From NCBI GenBank assembly GCA_002379985.1, contig DFVG01000047.1, forward strand, positions 103,247-167,246: a stretch of 64,000 nucleotides of DNA. The letters run 5' to 3'. The first letter of the stretch is position 1; the number at the start of each line of letters is the position of its first letter. Below the pieces are notes generated by a model. The model worked only from the letters and a program-made list of their open reading frames with translations, ran no database searches and was not told the DNA's origin. Source of the DNA: Flavobacteriaceae bacterium UBA4166. Its GTDB lineage: Bacteria; Bacteroidota; Bacteroidia; Flavobacteriales; Flavobacteriaceae. Shown one piece after another: positions 43,624 through 52,335 of the stretch. A program made the position numbers and the translations under genes.

Positions 43624-43655
43624 TTTGTTTTTAAAGTTTCCTCGCAATATCTTTG
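43624..43655 (+). promoter_or_regulatory. Promoter of the TetR-efflux operon
   Basis: TTTG (43624-43627), 20 nt, TATCTTTG (43648-43655). The -7 box ends 8 nt before ATG 43664, predicting an almost leaderless message. A TetR operator would be expected to overlap this segment; no obvious palindrome is visible. Confidence 0.75.
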
Positions 43656-43663
43656 CGCCTGTT

Positions 43664-44272
43664 ATGAAAGAAAAAATCATTGAAAAATCAGCTGAAATGT
43701 TCTTGAACCTAGGGTTTAAGAGTGTCACCATGGATGATATCGCACAGGAAATGGGGATTTCAAAAAAGACCATTTATTTGCATTTCAAAAACAAGACCGA
43801 GCTTGTCCATGAAACGGTGATGAGTGTATTTCACGATATCGTATGTGGTATCGATCACATTCGGGAGCAGTCGAAAGACCCTATTGAAGAGTTATTTGAA
43901 ATTAAAAAGTTTGCCATGGTGCATCTTAAATATGAGAAAAGCTCTCCGCAATATCAACTTCAAAAATATTACCCAGAAGTCTATGCGGCTGTGACCGAAA
44001 AGAAATTTGAGAACATGAACGAATGTACGGTCGCAAATTTGGAACGCGGCGTCGCTTCAGGAGTATACCGAAGCAATATTGACGTACCTTTTATATCGCG
44101 AATCTACTTTTTGTGTTTAAGCGGACTTTCAGATGAGTCGTATTTTCCGACAGATCGCTTTCCGAAGATCAAAACCATGGCTGATTTCTTAGAATATCAC
44201 CTACGCGGCATTGTGACCGCAAAAGGTGCCAAAAAATTAGACACCCTACTTAACCAACAAGAAAATGCATAG
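43664..44272 (+). CDS. TetR/AcrR-family transcriptional regulator
   Basis: A 202-residue regulator. The N-terminal helix-turn-helix is canonical: KIIEKSAEMFLNLGFKSVTM, DDIAQEMGISKKTIYLHFKNKTELV. The C-terminal ligand-binding domain is all-helical and poorly conserved, as usual. Genes of this class next to a TolC-adaptor-RND set normally repress them and are released by a pump substrate; this is inferred from context. The stop overlaps the TolC gene ATG by 8 nt. The frame can be opened 13 codons further up (TTG 43625), but ATG 43664 follows the promoter and starts the family's N-terminus. Confidence 0.93.
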   Translation: MKEKIIEKSAEMFLNLGFKSVTMDDIAQEMGISKKTIYLHFKNKTELVHETVMSVFHDIVCGIDHIREQSKDPIEELFEIKKFAMVHLKYEKSSPQYQLQKYYPEVYAAVTEKKFENMNECTVANLERGVASGVYRSNIDVPFISRIYFLCLSGLSDESYFPTDRFPKIKTMADFLEYHLRGIVTAKGAKKLDTLLNQQENA

Positions 44273-45644
44273 AATCTATTCTCTATTCATCGTATGTATC
44301 ATCGGATTTTCTGCAACCGCCCAGCAAGGATCCTCTTATTCTTTTTCGCTTGAAGAGGCAGTTGCCTTTGCCCTTGACAGCAATTACACTGCGCTCAATG
44401 CCCGTCGTGATATCGCCAAGGCACTCAAGCAGAAATGGGAGACCACCGCAACCGGCTTACCGCAGATCAGCGCGAATATTTCCTATCAATACAATATTAA
44501 ACAGCCGGTAACACTTCTCCCCGCAGAAATTACCGGTGGACCTCCGGGCACCTTCGTTCCGGTGACTTTTGGAACGAAGCAAAATGCGAATGCTGTGGCA
44601 ACGCTAAATCAACTTATCTTCGATGGAAGTTATTTGGTGGGACTTCAAGCCGCGAAAGCGTTCTTGGATTTTTCTGAAAATGCTACGGAAAAAACCAATC
44701 TCGAAGTGCGCAAGGGGATTATTAATGCTTATGGCAGTGTTTTATTAGCAGAAGAACTCGTTGCCATTTTTGAAAAGAATAAAGCTGCTTTGGAAGAAAA
44801 CCTTTTTGAAACCCGAAAGATCTATGAAAATGGTCTCACCGAAGAAGAAAGCGTTGAGCAATTAGAAGTGACCCTTCTTGATGTAGAGACACAATTGAGC
44901 AATGCGCGAAGAAGCGCGCTCATCGCACGACAAATGTTCAATGTAGCACTGGGAATTCCTACCGAAAGTTTGGTGATCTTTGAAGATGATCTGGATGAAC
45001 TAGCGTTGAATAACAGCTCGCTTCAACTGTTGCAGGAAGATCTTTCCATCGAAAATAATGTGGATTATAAGATCGCGTACAACCTTACCGAGCAGCGCTC
45101 CTTAGAAATGAAATTGGAAAAAAGCAAGGCACTTCCCAGCATCTCAGCCTTTGTTAATTATGGTACTCAAGCTAACAGCAATGATTTTACATTTTTAGAC
45201 AGCGATCAACGCTGGTTTCAATCGTCTGTGCTAGGCGTGAGTATGAACATCCCTATTTTCAGCAGCGGACAAAGAAGTGCGCGTACCCAACAAGCAAAAA
45301 TCGCGCTGGAACAGGCTGAAACCGAATTAGAAGAAACCGTTCAAAACGTGCGACTTGCCCTAAATACAGCCCGCAGTAACTTTCAGTTTGCTATCGAAAA
45401 ATATGAAAATGCCAAAAAGAACATCGCGCTGGCAGAACGTATCGAATCGAAGAATCAAGTGAAATTTACGGAAGGTTTGAGCACCAGTTTCGATCTAAGA
45501 CAGGCACAAACACAATTGTACTCAGCGCAACAACAATACTTTCAGTCAATGCTAGACCTCATCAATGCAAAAGCTGAAATTGAAACCGTATTGAATACGC
45601 CAGATGTGCGCATCGATTCCGAAGAAATAAAAAAGAACTATTAA
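44265..45644 (+). CDS. TolC-family outer-membrane efflux protein
   Basis: A 459-residue outer-membrane channel of tripartite pumps. The signal peptide MHRIYSLFIVCIIGFSATAQ is followed by two repeats of the outer-membrane efflux domain, each with long coiled-coil helices (for example LEENLFETRKIYENGLTEEE and the later ALEQAETELEETVQNVRLAL) and short beta-strands that form the barrel (SAFVNYGTQANSNDF). It would trimerise, span the outer membrane and periplasm, and dock on the adaptor encoded next. The ATG lies inside the TetR gene (8-nt overlap). Confidence 0.93.
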   Translation: MHRIYSLFIVCIIGFSATAQQGSSYSFSLEEAVAFALDSNYTALNARRDIAKALKQKWETTATGLPQISANISYQYNIKQPVTLLPAEITGGPPGTFVPVTFGTKQNANAVATLNQLIFDGSYLVGLQAAKAFLDFSENATEKTNLEVRKGIINAYGSVLLAEELVAIFEKNKAALEENLFETRKIYENGLTEEESVEQLEVTLLDVETQLSNARRSALIARQMFNVALGIPTESLVIFEDDLDELALNNSSLQLLQEDLSIENNVDYKIAYNLTEQRSLEMKLEKSKALPSISAFVNYGTQANSNDFTFLDSDQRWFQSSVLGVSMNIPIFSSGQRSARTQQAKIALEQAETELEETVQNVRLALNTARSNFQFAIEKYENAKKNIALAERIESKNQVKFTEGLSTSFDLRQAQTQLYSAQQQYFQSMLDLINAKAEIETVLNTPDVRIDSEEIKKNY

Positions 45645-45680
45645 AAAACAGTTTTTCTGTTAACCAATCAAGACACAATA

Positions 45681-46874
45681 ATGAAACATAGAACAAAACA
45701 TATCATGAAAAATCTGCTCCTCTTATTTTCAGTCGGATTTCTGCTTTCCTCGTGTGGCGGCGGAGGTGATAACAACTCCTTAGAGGCAGTATTGTCTTCA
45801 GGTGATGTAGCGACGCTTCAGGCAAAGAAAGATGAACTGGTTACTCAACAGCAAGACATTCAGCAACAAGTAAAGCAGTTAGATGCCAAACTGAAAGAAC
45901 TCAATCCTGAACGTAACGTACCTTTGATCACCACCTTTGTGGCCACAGACACGTTGTTCAAGCATTATGTAGAATTACAAGGTAGTGTTGAGACCAAGCA
46001 GAATTTGGTCATTACTCCCGAAATGGGCGGCATCCTAGAACGCGTTTACGTAAAAGAGGGTGACAAGGTTGCTAAAGGACAGTTACTTGCAAAGATCGAT
46101 GACGGCGGATTAAGTCAGCAACTCGCACAATTGCAAGTGCAAGCGGATCTTGCCAAAACTACGTTCGAACGTCAAGAACGCCTCTGGAATCAGAAGATCG
46201 GAAGCGAAATACAATACCTTCAAGCAAAATCAAACTACGAAGGACAACAAGAAGCCGTAGCCCAATTGAAGCGTCAATTGGCAAAAGCCAATGTGCGCGC
46301 TCCTTTTTCAGGAACCATTGATAATGTGATCACAGAGCAAGGAAGCGTGGTTTCTCCGGGACAAACAGCACTAATGCGCTTGGTAAACCTAAGTGACATG
46401 TACATTGAAACCGACGTGCCCGAAACCTACCTCACCGATGTGACCGTAGGAAAAGAAGTAGAAGTGATGTTCCCGGTGCTCGGAAAAAAAGTAACGACAG
46501 AGATCCGCCAAACAGGAGACTTTATCAATCCCGACAACAGAACCTATATGGCCGAAATTGCGGTGCCCAATGAAGACAAAACCATCAAACCGAATTTAAC
46601 AGCGCGTTTGAAGATCAACGATTACACAAAGGAGAATGCAATTTTGATCCCACAGAGTATCATTTCTGAAAATGCCGATGGCGAACAATATGTCTATGTC
46701 CTTACCGAAAAAGATGGAGACAAAGCGGTAGCGCAACGCGTGATCATTGAAACCGGAAAGACACAGGGAGATATTATTGAAGTCGTTAGTGGCTTGTCAC
46801 CCGGAGTAGAGATCATCGATGAAGGAGCACGTAGTGTTAAAGAGGGGCAAACCGTAATGATCATCAACCAATAG
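45681..46874 (+). CDS. RND efflux periplasmic adaptor (membrane fusion protein), lipoprotein
   Basis: A 397-residue adaptor that bridges the RND pump and the TolC channel. The lipobox is LLSSC followed by GGGG, so it is anchored in the inner membrane. The region after it is a coiled coil (LQAKKDELVTQQQDIQQQVK), then come the barrel-sandwich hybrid (lipoyl-like) domain (GILERVYVKEGDKVAKGQLL), the alpha-hairpin, the second half-motif NVRAPFSGTIDNVITEQGS, and the beta-barrel and membrane-proximal domains. An unusual extra coiled coil precedes the lipoyl domain. ATG 45681 is used; ATG 45705 directly at the hydrophobic signal is equally possible. Confidence 0.92.
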   Translation: MKHRTKHIMKNLLLLFSVGFLLSSCGGGGDNNSLEAVLSSGDVATLQAKKDELVTQQQDIQQQVKQLDAKLKELNPERNVPLITTFVATDTLFKHYVELQGSVETKQNLVITPEMGGILERVYVKEGDKVAKGQLLAKIDDGGLSQQLAQLQVQADLAKTTFERQERLWNQKIGSEIQYLQAKSNYEGQQEAVAQLKRQLAKANVRAPFSGTIDNVITEQGSVVSPGQTALMRLVNLSDMYIETDVPETYLTDVTVGKEVEVMFPVLGKKVTTEIRQTGDFINPDNRTYMAEIAVPNEDKTIKPNLTARLKINDYTKENAILIPQSIISENADGEQYVYVLTEKDGDKAVAQRVIIETGKTQGDIIEVVSGLSPGVEIIDEGARSVKEGQTVMIINQ

Positions 46875-46908
46875 AAAGGCGCACGTTTCATATTCAAAAC
46901 GTATAAGA

Positions 46909-49900
46909 ATGGCAAAAAAGAAAAAGAATACCGAGAAAGAATTTAAACTCTCCTCTTGGGCGATCAATAACAAGACCACCATTTATGTGATGATGATCTT
47001 GATACTGTTCTCAGGAATCTCAGCCTATTTCAGTATGCCCAGAGAGAGCTTTCCAGAAGTTCACGAAACAAAAATTTATATCAGTTCCTTATTCCCAGGA
47101 AATACTGCGGAAGACATTGAAAAACTCATTACCAATCCGCTGGAAGACAAACTTAAAACGGTAAGTAATGTCATAGAGATCACCTCTACTTCGCAAGAAG
47201 ACTATTCTATGATCATTGTCGAATTTGATGAGGATATTTCGGTAGAACTCGCCAAACAAAAGGTGAAGGATGAAGTAGATTCAGAGACTTCTGGAGAAGA
47301 TTGGCCCACCTTTAATGGCGCGAAAGTAGAGCCTAATATTTTCGAGTTAAGTCTTTCGGAAGAAATGCCTATCCTCAACATTAATATCTCGGGAAATTAT
47401 CCTGTGTTAAAGTTGAAGGAATATGCCGAATATTTACAGGATGAAATCGAAGATCTGCCGCAGATCAAGAAAGCAGACATTCGTGGAGTGCAGGAAAAAG
47501 AAGTAGAAGTTGCGGTAGACATCTATAAGATGATGGCGAGTAACGTCAGTTTTCAAGACATCAGTAGTGCTATCGCAAACGGAAACATGACCATGTCTGC
47601 AGGTAATTTTATTGCCAGCGGGCAACGCCGAACCATTCGAATTCTGGGAGAGATTGATGAACCGGAAGAACTCAACAATTTTGTGGTTAAGAGTGAGAAC
47701 GGCAACATTGTATATCTGCAAGATATCGCGGATGTGAGCTTTACGGAAAAAGATCGTACTACGTACGCCCGTGAATCAGGAGAACGCGTCGTGATGCTCG
47801 ATGTGAAAAAACGATCGGGAAAAAATATGGTGGCTGCCGCGGAAGAGATCGAACTCATCGTGGAAGAAGCAAAAACGAATGTGTTCCCATCAGATCTTTC
47901 CGTATCCATTACCAACGATCAATCTTCGAAGACCATCGGACAGGTAGACGATCTGGTAAATAATATCATCTTTGGGATCATTCTCGTAGTAACCGTATTG
48001 ATGTTCTTCCTTGGGTTTAAGAACGCACTATTCGTTGGGTTCGCAATCCCTATGTCGATGCTCATGTCGCTCATGATCTTAAATCAACTGGGCTACACCA
48101 TGAACACGATGATTTTATTCGGACTCATCATGGGGCTTGGGATGCTTGTGGACAACGGGATTGTAGTGGTTGAAAATGTGTACCGTCTCATGGATGAAGA
48201 AGGCATGTCTCGCGTGGAAGCTGCCAAGCGCGGTATCGGAGAAATTGCTTTCCCTATTATTATTTCTACAGCCACAACGGTAGCTGCCTTTATTCCGCTA
48301 GGCTTATGGCCGGGACTCATGGGACAGTTTATGAAGTATTTCCCCATTACGCTATCGGTAGTTCTCGGTTCTTCCCTCTTTGTCGCCATCTTCTTTAACT
48401 CGGTTTTGGTGTCGCAATTCATGAAAGTCGAGGATAAGAATATGCCGAAGAAACAACTCATAAAAATATCGTCGATCGTTGGAGGAATCGGACTCCTTGT
48501 ACTCATCTTCGGTGGAGAATATCGAGCCCTAGGATCTCTTATGGTCTTTACCGCCATTATGTTATGGGTATATCGTTTGTTGCTTCGCGGAATGGCAAAT
48601 CGTTTTCAGAATAGATCTCTTGTCAAACTAGAGAATTGGTACGAACGACGCCTTACAGGGTCATTCAAAAAGAAACGCCCTTATTGGATCGTGGGTGCTA
48701 CGTTTGTGTTGTTGATAGGCGCGTTTATGGCTTTTGGTGCTTCCGTAGCAAGTCAGCGTACGAAGATTGAATTCTTCCCAGACAACAAGCCGAACCAGAT
48801 CATTGTCTATATCGAATATCCGCAAGGAACCGATATTGAAAAGACCAATCGTATCACGAAAGAGATCGAAGAAAAGGTGTACGATGTGATCAATAGTGAA
48901 ATGTACATCGAGGACGGGCGCAATTTTATGGTAGAAAGTGCTGTTAGTCAGGTAGGAGAAGGTGCTGGAAACCCACAAACCGATGGAGGCTCTGCTGCCG
49001 AAATGCCCCATAAAGGAAAGATCACCGCTTCCATGCGCGAGTACAAATTTCGAAATGGAAAGGATAGTGAACTGCTTCGGCAAAAAGTGCAGGAAGCTTT
49101 AGTAGGCATCTACCCCGGAGTATTGATTTCCGTAGAAAAAGATGCCAATGGACCTCCAGCCGGATCGCCCATCAACATCGAATTAGAAGGAGAAGATTAC
49201 AATGAGCTTATTGCTACCGCCGAACGGATGCGCGAGTACATCAACAGTAAGAATATTGCTGCTATTGATGAATTAAAGATCGATGTAAACAAAGACAAAC
49301 CTGCCATGCAGGTGGTGGTAGATCGTGAAAAAGCGGGAGAACTGGGCGTGAGTGCCGGACAGGTTGGCCAACAACTCCGTAATGCGATCTTCGGAACCAA
49401 AGCCGGAGTGTATAAAGAAGACGGAGAAGATTATGATATCTATGTGCGTTTTGATGAAGAAAGTCGCTACAACACCAGTGCGCTTTTCAATCAAACGATG
49501 ACATTCCGCACCAACACCGGTCAATTGCGAAATATCCCTGTTTCTGCGGTAGCGACCAAAAGAAACAACTCAGGATTCAGTGCCATCAAACACAGAGATA
49601 CCCGACGTGTGGTGACGGTCTATTCGGCCTTAGCGCCCGGCTATACAGACGCGGGAGCCGTGGTGAGTAGAATTCAGGATGAAATGCGGTATTTCGAGAA
49701 CCTTCCTGAAGACATCAAAATTGACTATACCGGTCAAATTGAGGAACAGAACAAACAAATGCAATTCTTGATGGGAGCGTTTTTTAGTGGTCTCGGACTC
49801 ATATTCTTGATTCTTATCTTCCAATTCAACTCGATTTCAAAACCTACGATCATTATGTTGGCGATCTTTTTGAGTTTGATTGGCGTATTCGGAGGAATCG

Positions 49901-50424
49901 TTATCTCCGGAGCACCTTTTGTGATCATGATGACCATGATGGGAATTATTTCCTTAGCGGGAATTGTGGTGAATAATGGTGTCGTATTATTAGACTACGC
50001 GCAATTATTGATCGATCGGAAGAAAAATCAATTAGACCTAGATGAGGATGAATTCTTGTCGAAAGAAGACCTGCTTACCAGCATCATTCGCGCCGGGAAA
50101 GCACGTTTGCGTCCGGTATTGCTTACGGCCATCACGACCATACTCGGATTGATTCCGTTGGTCATTGGGTTAAACATCAATTTTTACACGCTCTTTAGTG
50201 AGTTCGATCCCAATATTTACTTTGGAGGTGATAACGTGATCTTCTGGGGGCCACTAGCGTGGACCGTGATATACGGACTCTTAATCGCAACGTTCTTAAC
50301 CTTGATTGTAGTTCCCGTTTTGTTCTACATCGCAATAAGAATGAAGATGTGGTGGCGCGCCAAGCGAAACCCTTCCGAAGAACTAACCGTGTACGAAGAA
50401 GCACAGTTGGAAGCTGCTGAATAA
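46909..50424 (+). CDS. RND-family efflux permease (AcrB/MdtC-like)
   Basis: An 1171-residue inner-membrane proton/drug antiporter. The first TM helix (about 25-40) is followed by SMPRESFPEVHETKIYISSLFPG, the usual start of the porter domain. The TM relay helices contain the GLGMLVDNGIVVVENVYR motif (essential Asp pair) and the SLAGIVVNNGVVLLDYA motif in the second half. Between the halves, residues about 515-558 add two further hydrophobic segments not present in AcrB. Substrate range unknown; the set could handle hydrophobic drugs or envelope-derived compounds. It is the last gene of the TetR operon and ends at a terminator. Confidence 0.95.
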   Translation: MAKKKKNTEKEFKLSSWAINNKTTIYVMMILILFSGISAYFSMPRESFPEVHETKIYISSLFPGNTAEDIEKLITNPLEDKLKTVSNVIEITSTSQEDYSMIIVEFDEDISVELAKQKVKDEVDSETSGEDWPTFNGAKVEPNIFELSLSEEMPILNINISGNYPVLKLKEYAEYLQDEIEDLPQIKKADIRGVQEKEVEVAVDIYKMMASNVSFQDISSAIANGNMTMSAGNFIASGQRRTIRILGEIDEPEELNNFVVKSENGNIVYLQDIADVSFTEKDRTTYARESGERVVMLDVKKRSGKNMVAAAEEIELIVEEAKTNVFPSDLSVSITNDQSSKTIGQVDDLVNNIIFGIILVVTVLMFFLGFKNALFVGFAIPMSMLMSLMILNQLGYTMNTMILFGLIMGLGMLVDNGIVVVENVYRLMDEEGMSRVEAAKRGIGEIAFPIIISTATTVAAFIPLGLWPGLMGQFMKYFPITLSVVLGSSLFVAIFFNSVLVSQFMKVEDKNMPKKQLIKISSIVGGIGLLVLIFGGEYRALGSLMVFTAIMLWVYRLLLRGMANRFQNRSLVKLENWYERRLTGSFKKKRPYWIVGATFVLLIGAFMAFGASVASQRTKIEFFPDNKPNQIIVYIEYPQGTDIEKTNRITKEIEEKVYDVINSEMYIEDGRNFMVESAVSQVGEGAGNPQTDGGSAAEMPHKGKITASMREYKFRNGKDSELLRQKVQEALVGIYPGVLISVEKDANGPPAGSPINIELEGEDYNELIATAERMREYINSKNIAAIDELKIDVNKDKPAMQVVVDREKAGELGVSAGQVGQQLRNAIFGTKAGVYKEDGEDYDIYVRFDEESRYNTSALFNQTMTFRTNTGQLRNIPVSAVATKRNNSGFSAIKHRDTRRVVTVYSALAPGYTDAGAVVSRIQDEMRYFENLPEDIKIDYTGQIEEQNKQMQFLMGAFFSGLGLIFLILIFQFNSISKPTIIMLAIFLSLIGVFGGIVISGAPFVIMMTMMGIISLAGIVVNNGVVLLDYAQLLIDRKKNQLDLDEDEFLSKEDLLTSIIRAGKARLRPVLLTAITTILGLIPLVIGLNINFYTLFSEFDPNIYFGGDNVIFWGPLAWTVIYGLLIATFLTLIVVPVLFYIAIRMKMWWRAKRNPSEELTVYEEAQLEAAE

Positions 50425-50447
50425 TATACGTCTAACATAATAGTTTT

Positions 50448-50479
50448 AAAAAACCCTTTCTTTTTTGAAAGGGTTTTTT
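50448..50479 (+). terminator. Terminator of the efflux operon
   Basis: AAAAAACCCTTTC (50448-50460), loop TTTTTT, GAAAGGGTTTTTT (50467-50479): perfect stem and T-tract. Confidence 0.9.
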
Positions 50480-50514
50480 GTTTCGGAAAATACTGCGAGT
50501 CTGCAGCTAATTCT

Positions 50515-50522
50515 TAAATTTG
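50515..50522 (+). promoter_or_regulatory. -7 box of aspS
   Basis: TAAATTTG matches TAnnTTTG, 18 nt before ATG 50541. Its TTG gives a false start seven codons upstream of the real one. No clear -33 element. Confidence 0.5.
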
Positions 50523-50540
50523 CACACTAATTTTTACGCA

Positions 50541-52295
50541 ATGTACAGAACGCACAATAACGGTCAGCTTCGCTCTAAAGACATAGGAACCACGGTGACT
50601 CTTTCGGGTTGGGTTCAAAAAATTCGAGATAAAGGGTTTATGGTGTGGGTCGATCTTCGAGATCGCTACGGAATTACCCAATTGATCTTCGACGAAGAAC
50701 GCACTCCCAAAGAGATGATGGAAACCGCTTCCAAGCTGGGACGGGAATTTGTGATCCAAGTAAGTGGCGAAGTGATCGAGAGGGAAAGTAAAAACCCCAA
50801 TATGCCTACCGGTGATGTAGAGATCTTAGTACGCGAAATCACAGTGTTAAATACATCATTGACACCTCCATTTACGATTGAAGACGATACAGACGGCGGT
50901 GAAGATTTGCGTATGAAATACCGTTATTTAGACATTCGACGAAGTCCTGTACGTTCTAATTTGGTCTTTCGTCACAAGGTCACCATGGCCGTGCGCAATT
51001 ATCTTTCTGGAAAAGATTTTGTGGAAGTGGAGACTCCTTATCTTATCAAATCCACCCCCGAAGGAGCACGCGATTTCGTAGTGCCTTCACGAATGAATGA
51101 AGGGCAATTTTACGCACTTCCGCAGTCACCACAAACATTCAAACAGCTATTGATGGTCGGTGGAATGGACAAGTATTTTCAAATCGTAAAATGTTTTAGA
51201 GATGAAGACCTGCGTGCCGATCGACAGCCGGAATTTACCCAGATAGACTGTGAAATGGCCTTTGTGGAACAAGAAGATGTGTTGCAAACGTTTGAAGGAC
51301 TTACCAAGCACTTATTGAAAGACATTAATGGTGTGGAGATAGAATCCTTCCCACGAATAACCTACGATGAAGCCATGCGTCGTTATGGAAATGACAAGCC
51401 GGATATTCGCTTCGGAATGGAATTTGGTGAATTGAACGAAGTTGCGCAACACAAAGATTTCAATGTCTTTAATACTGCGGAACTGGTGGTAGGTATCGCT
51501 GTTCCCGGCGGAAACGAATACAGCCGAAAAGAGATCGACAAACTGATCGATTGGGTAAAGCGTCCACAAGTCGGCGCCCTTGGAATGGTCTATGTGCGAT
51601 GCAATGATGACGGAAGTTTTAAATCTTCGGTAGATAAATTCTACGATCAGGAAGATCTTGCCGCTTGGGCAAAAGCCACCGGGGCAAAAGCAGGTGACCT
51701 TATTTGTGTCCTTTCCGGCGAAGCCAACAAAACACGTGCACAACTAAGTGCCCTCCGTATGGAATTGGCCGAACGACTCGGTTTGCGAAAGTCGGATGAA
51801 TTCGCACCTCTTTGGGTCGTTGATTTCCCATTGTTAGAATGGGATGAAGAAACCGAACGCTACCATGCCATGCACCACCCGTTTACTTCACCAAAACCGG
51901 GACAAATGGAACTGCTTAAAACCGATCCGGGAGCCGTGAAGGCAAATGCTTACGATCTGGTCCTTAACGGAAATGAAATTGGCGGGGGTTCTATCCGTAT
52001 TCACGATAAAGAAATACAGTCGAAAATGTTTGACTATTTAGGGTTTACACCGGAAGAAGCCAAAGCACAATTTGGCTTTTTAATGGATGCCTTCCAGTAC
52101 GGAGCACCTCCGCATGGTGGTATCGCTTTTGGTCTCGACCGACTCGTGGCTATTTTGGGCGGACAAGAAACCATCCGCGATTTTATTGCCTTCCCGAAAA
52201 ACAATGCTGGTCGTGATGTCATGATCGATGCTCCCGCGCCCATAGACAATGAACAATTAGACGAGCTGCATTTGCAACTCAACTTAAAATCGTAA
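50541..52295 (+). CDS. aspS: Aspartyl-tRNA synthetase
   Basis: A 584-residue class IIb synthetase. The N-terminal OB-fold binds the anticodon (VTLSGWVQKIRDKGFMVWVDLRD split). The catalytic domain has motif 1 (around FVEVETPYLIKSTPEGARDFVVPSR), the FRDEDLRADRQPEFTQID motif 2, the bacterial GAD insertion in the middle and motif 3 GIAFGLDRLVAIL near the C-terminus. Since asnS is also present, a non-discriminating role is not required. ATG 50541 (MYRTHNNGQLRS) is preferred over an upstream in-frame TTG, which is part of a -7 box. Confidence 0.98.
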   Translation: MYRTHNNGQLRSKDIGTTVTLSGWVQKIRDKGFMVWVDLRDRYGITQLIFDEERTPKEMMETASKLGREFVIQVSGEVIERESKNPNMPTGDVEILVREITVLNTSLTPPFTIEDDTDGGEDLRMKYRYLDIRRSPVRSNLVFRHKVTMAVRNYLSGKDFVEVETPYLIKSTPEGARDFVVPSRMNEGQFYALPQSPQTFKQLLMVGGMDKYFQIVKCFRDEDLRADRQPEFTQIDCEMAFVEQEDVLQTFEGLTKHLLKDINGVEIESFPRITYDEAMRRYGNDKPDIRFGMEFGELNEVAQHKDFNVFNTAELVVGIAVPGGNEYSRKEIDKLIDWVKRPQVGALGMVYVRCNDDGSFKSSVDKFYDQEDLAAWAKATGAKAGDLICVLSGEANKTRAQLSALRMELAERLGLRKSDEFAPLWVVDFPLLEWDEETERYHAMHHPFTSPKPGQMELLKTDPGAVKANAYDLVLNGNEIGGGSIRIHDKEIQSKMFDYLGFTPEEAKAQFGFLMDAFQYGAPPHGGIAFGLDRLVAILGGQETIRDFIAFPKNNAGRDVMIDAPAPIDNEQLDELHLQLNLKS

Positions 52296-52300
52296 CTTTA

Positions 52301-52327
52301 AAATCCTGCATTTCGCAGGATTTTTTC
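52301..52327 (+). terminator. Terminator after aspS
   Basis: AAATCCTGC (52301-52309), loop ATTTC, GCAGGATTT (52315-52323) running into TTTC. It lies 9 nt before the CLC channel ATG, so that gene may rely on read-through or an unseen promoter. Confidence 0.7.
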
Positions 52328-52335
52328 TTGGAAAG

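Noticed and set aside
48093..48557. 154-codon antisense frame inside the RND permease
   Set aside because: Lies wholly within a strongly conserved gene, has Ser/Thr/Ile/Pro-rich random composition and no signal; a shadow frame.
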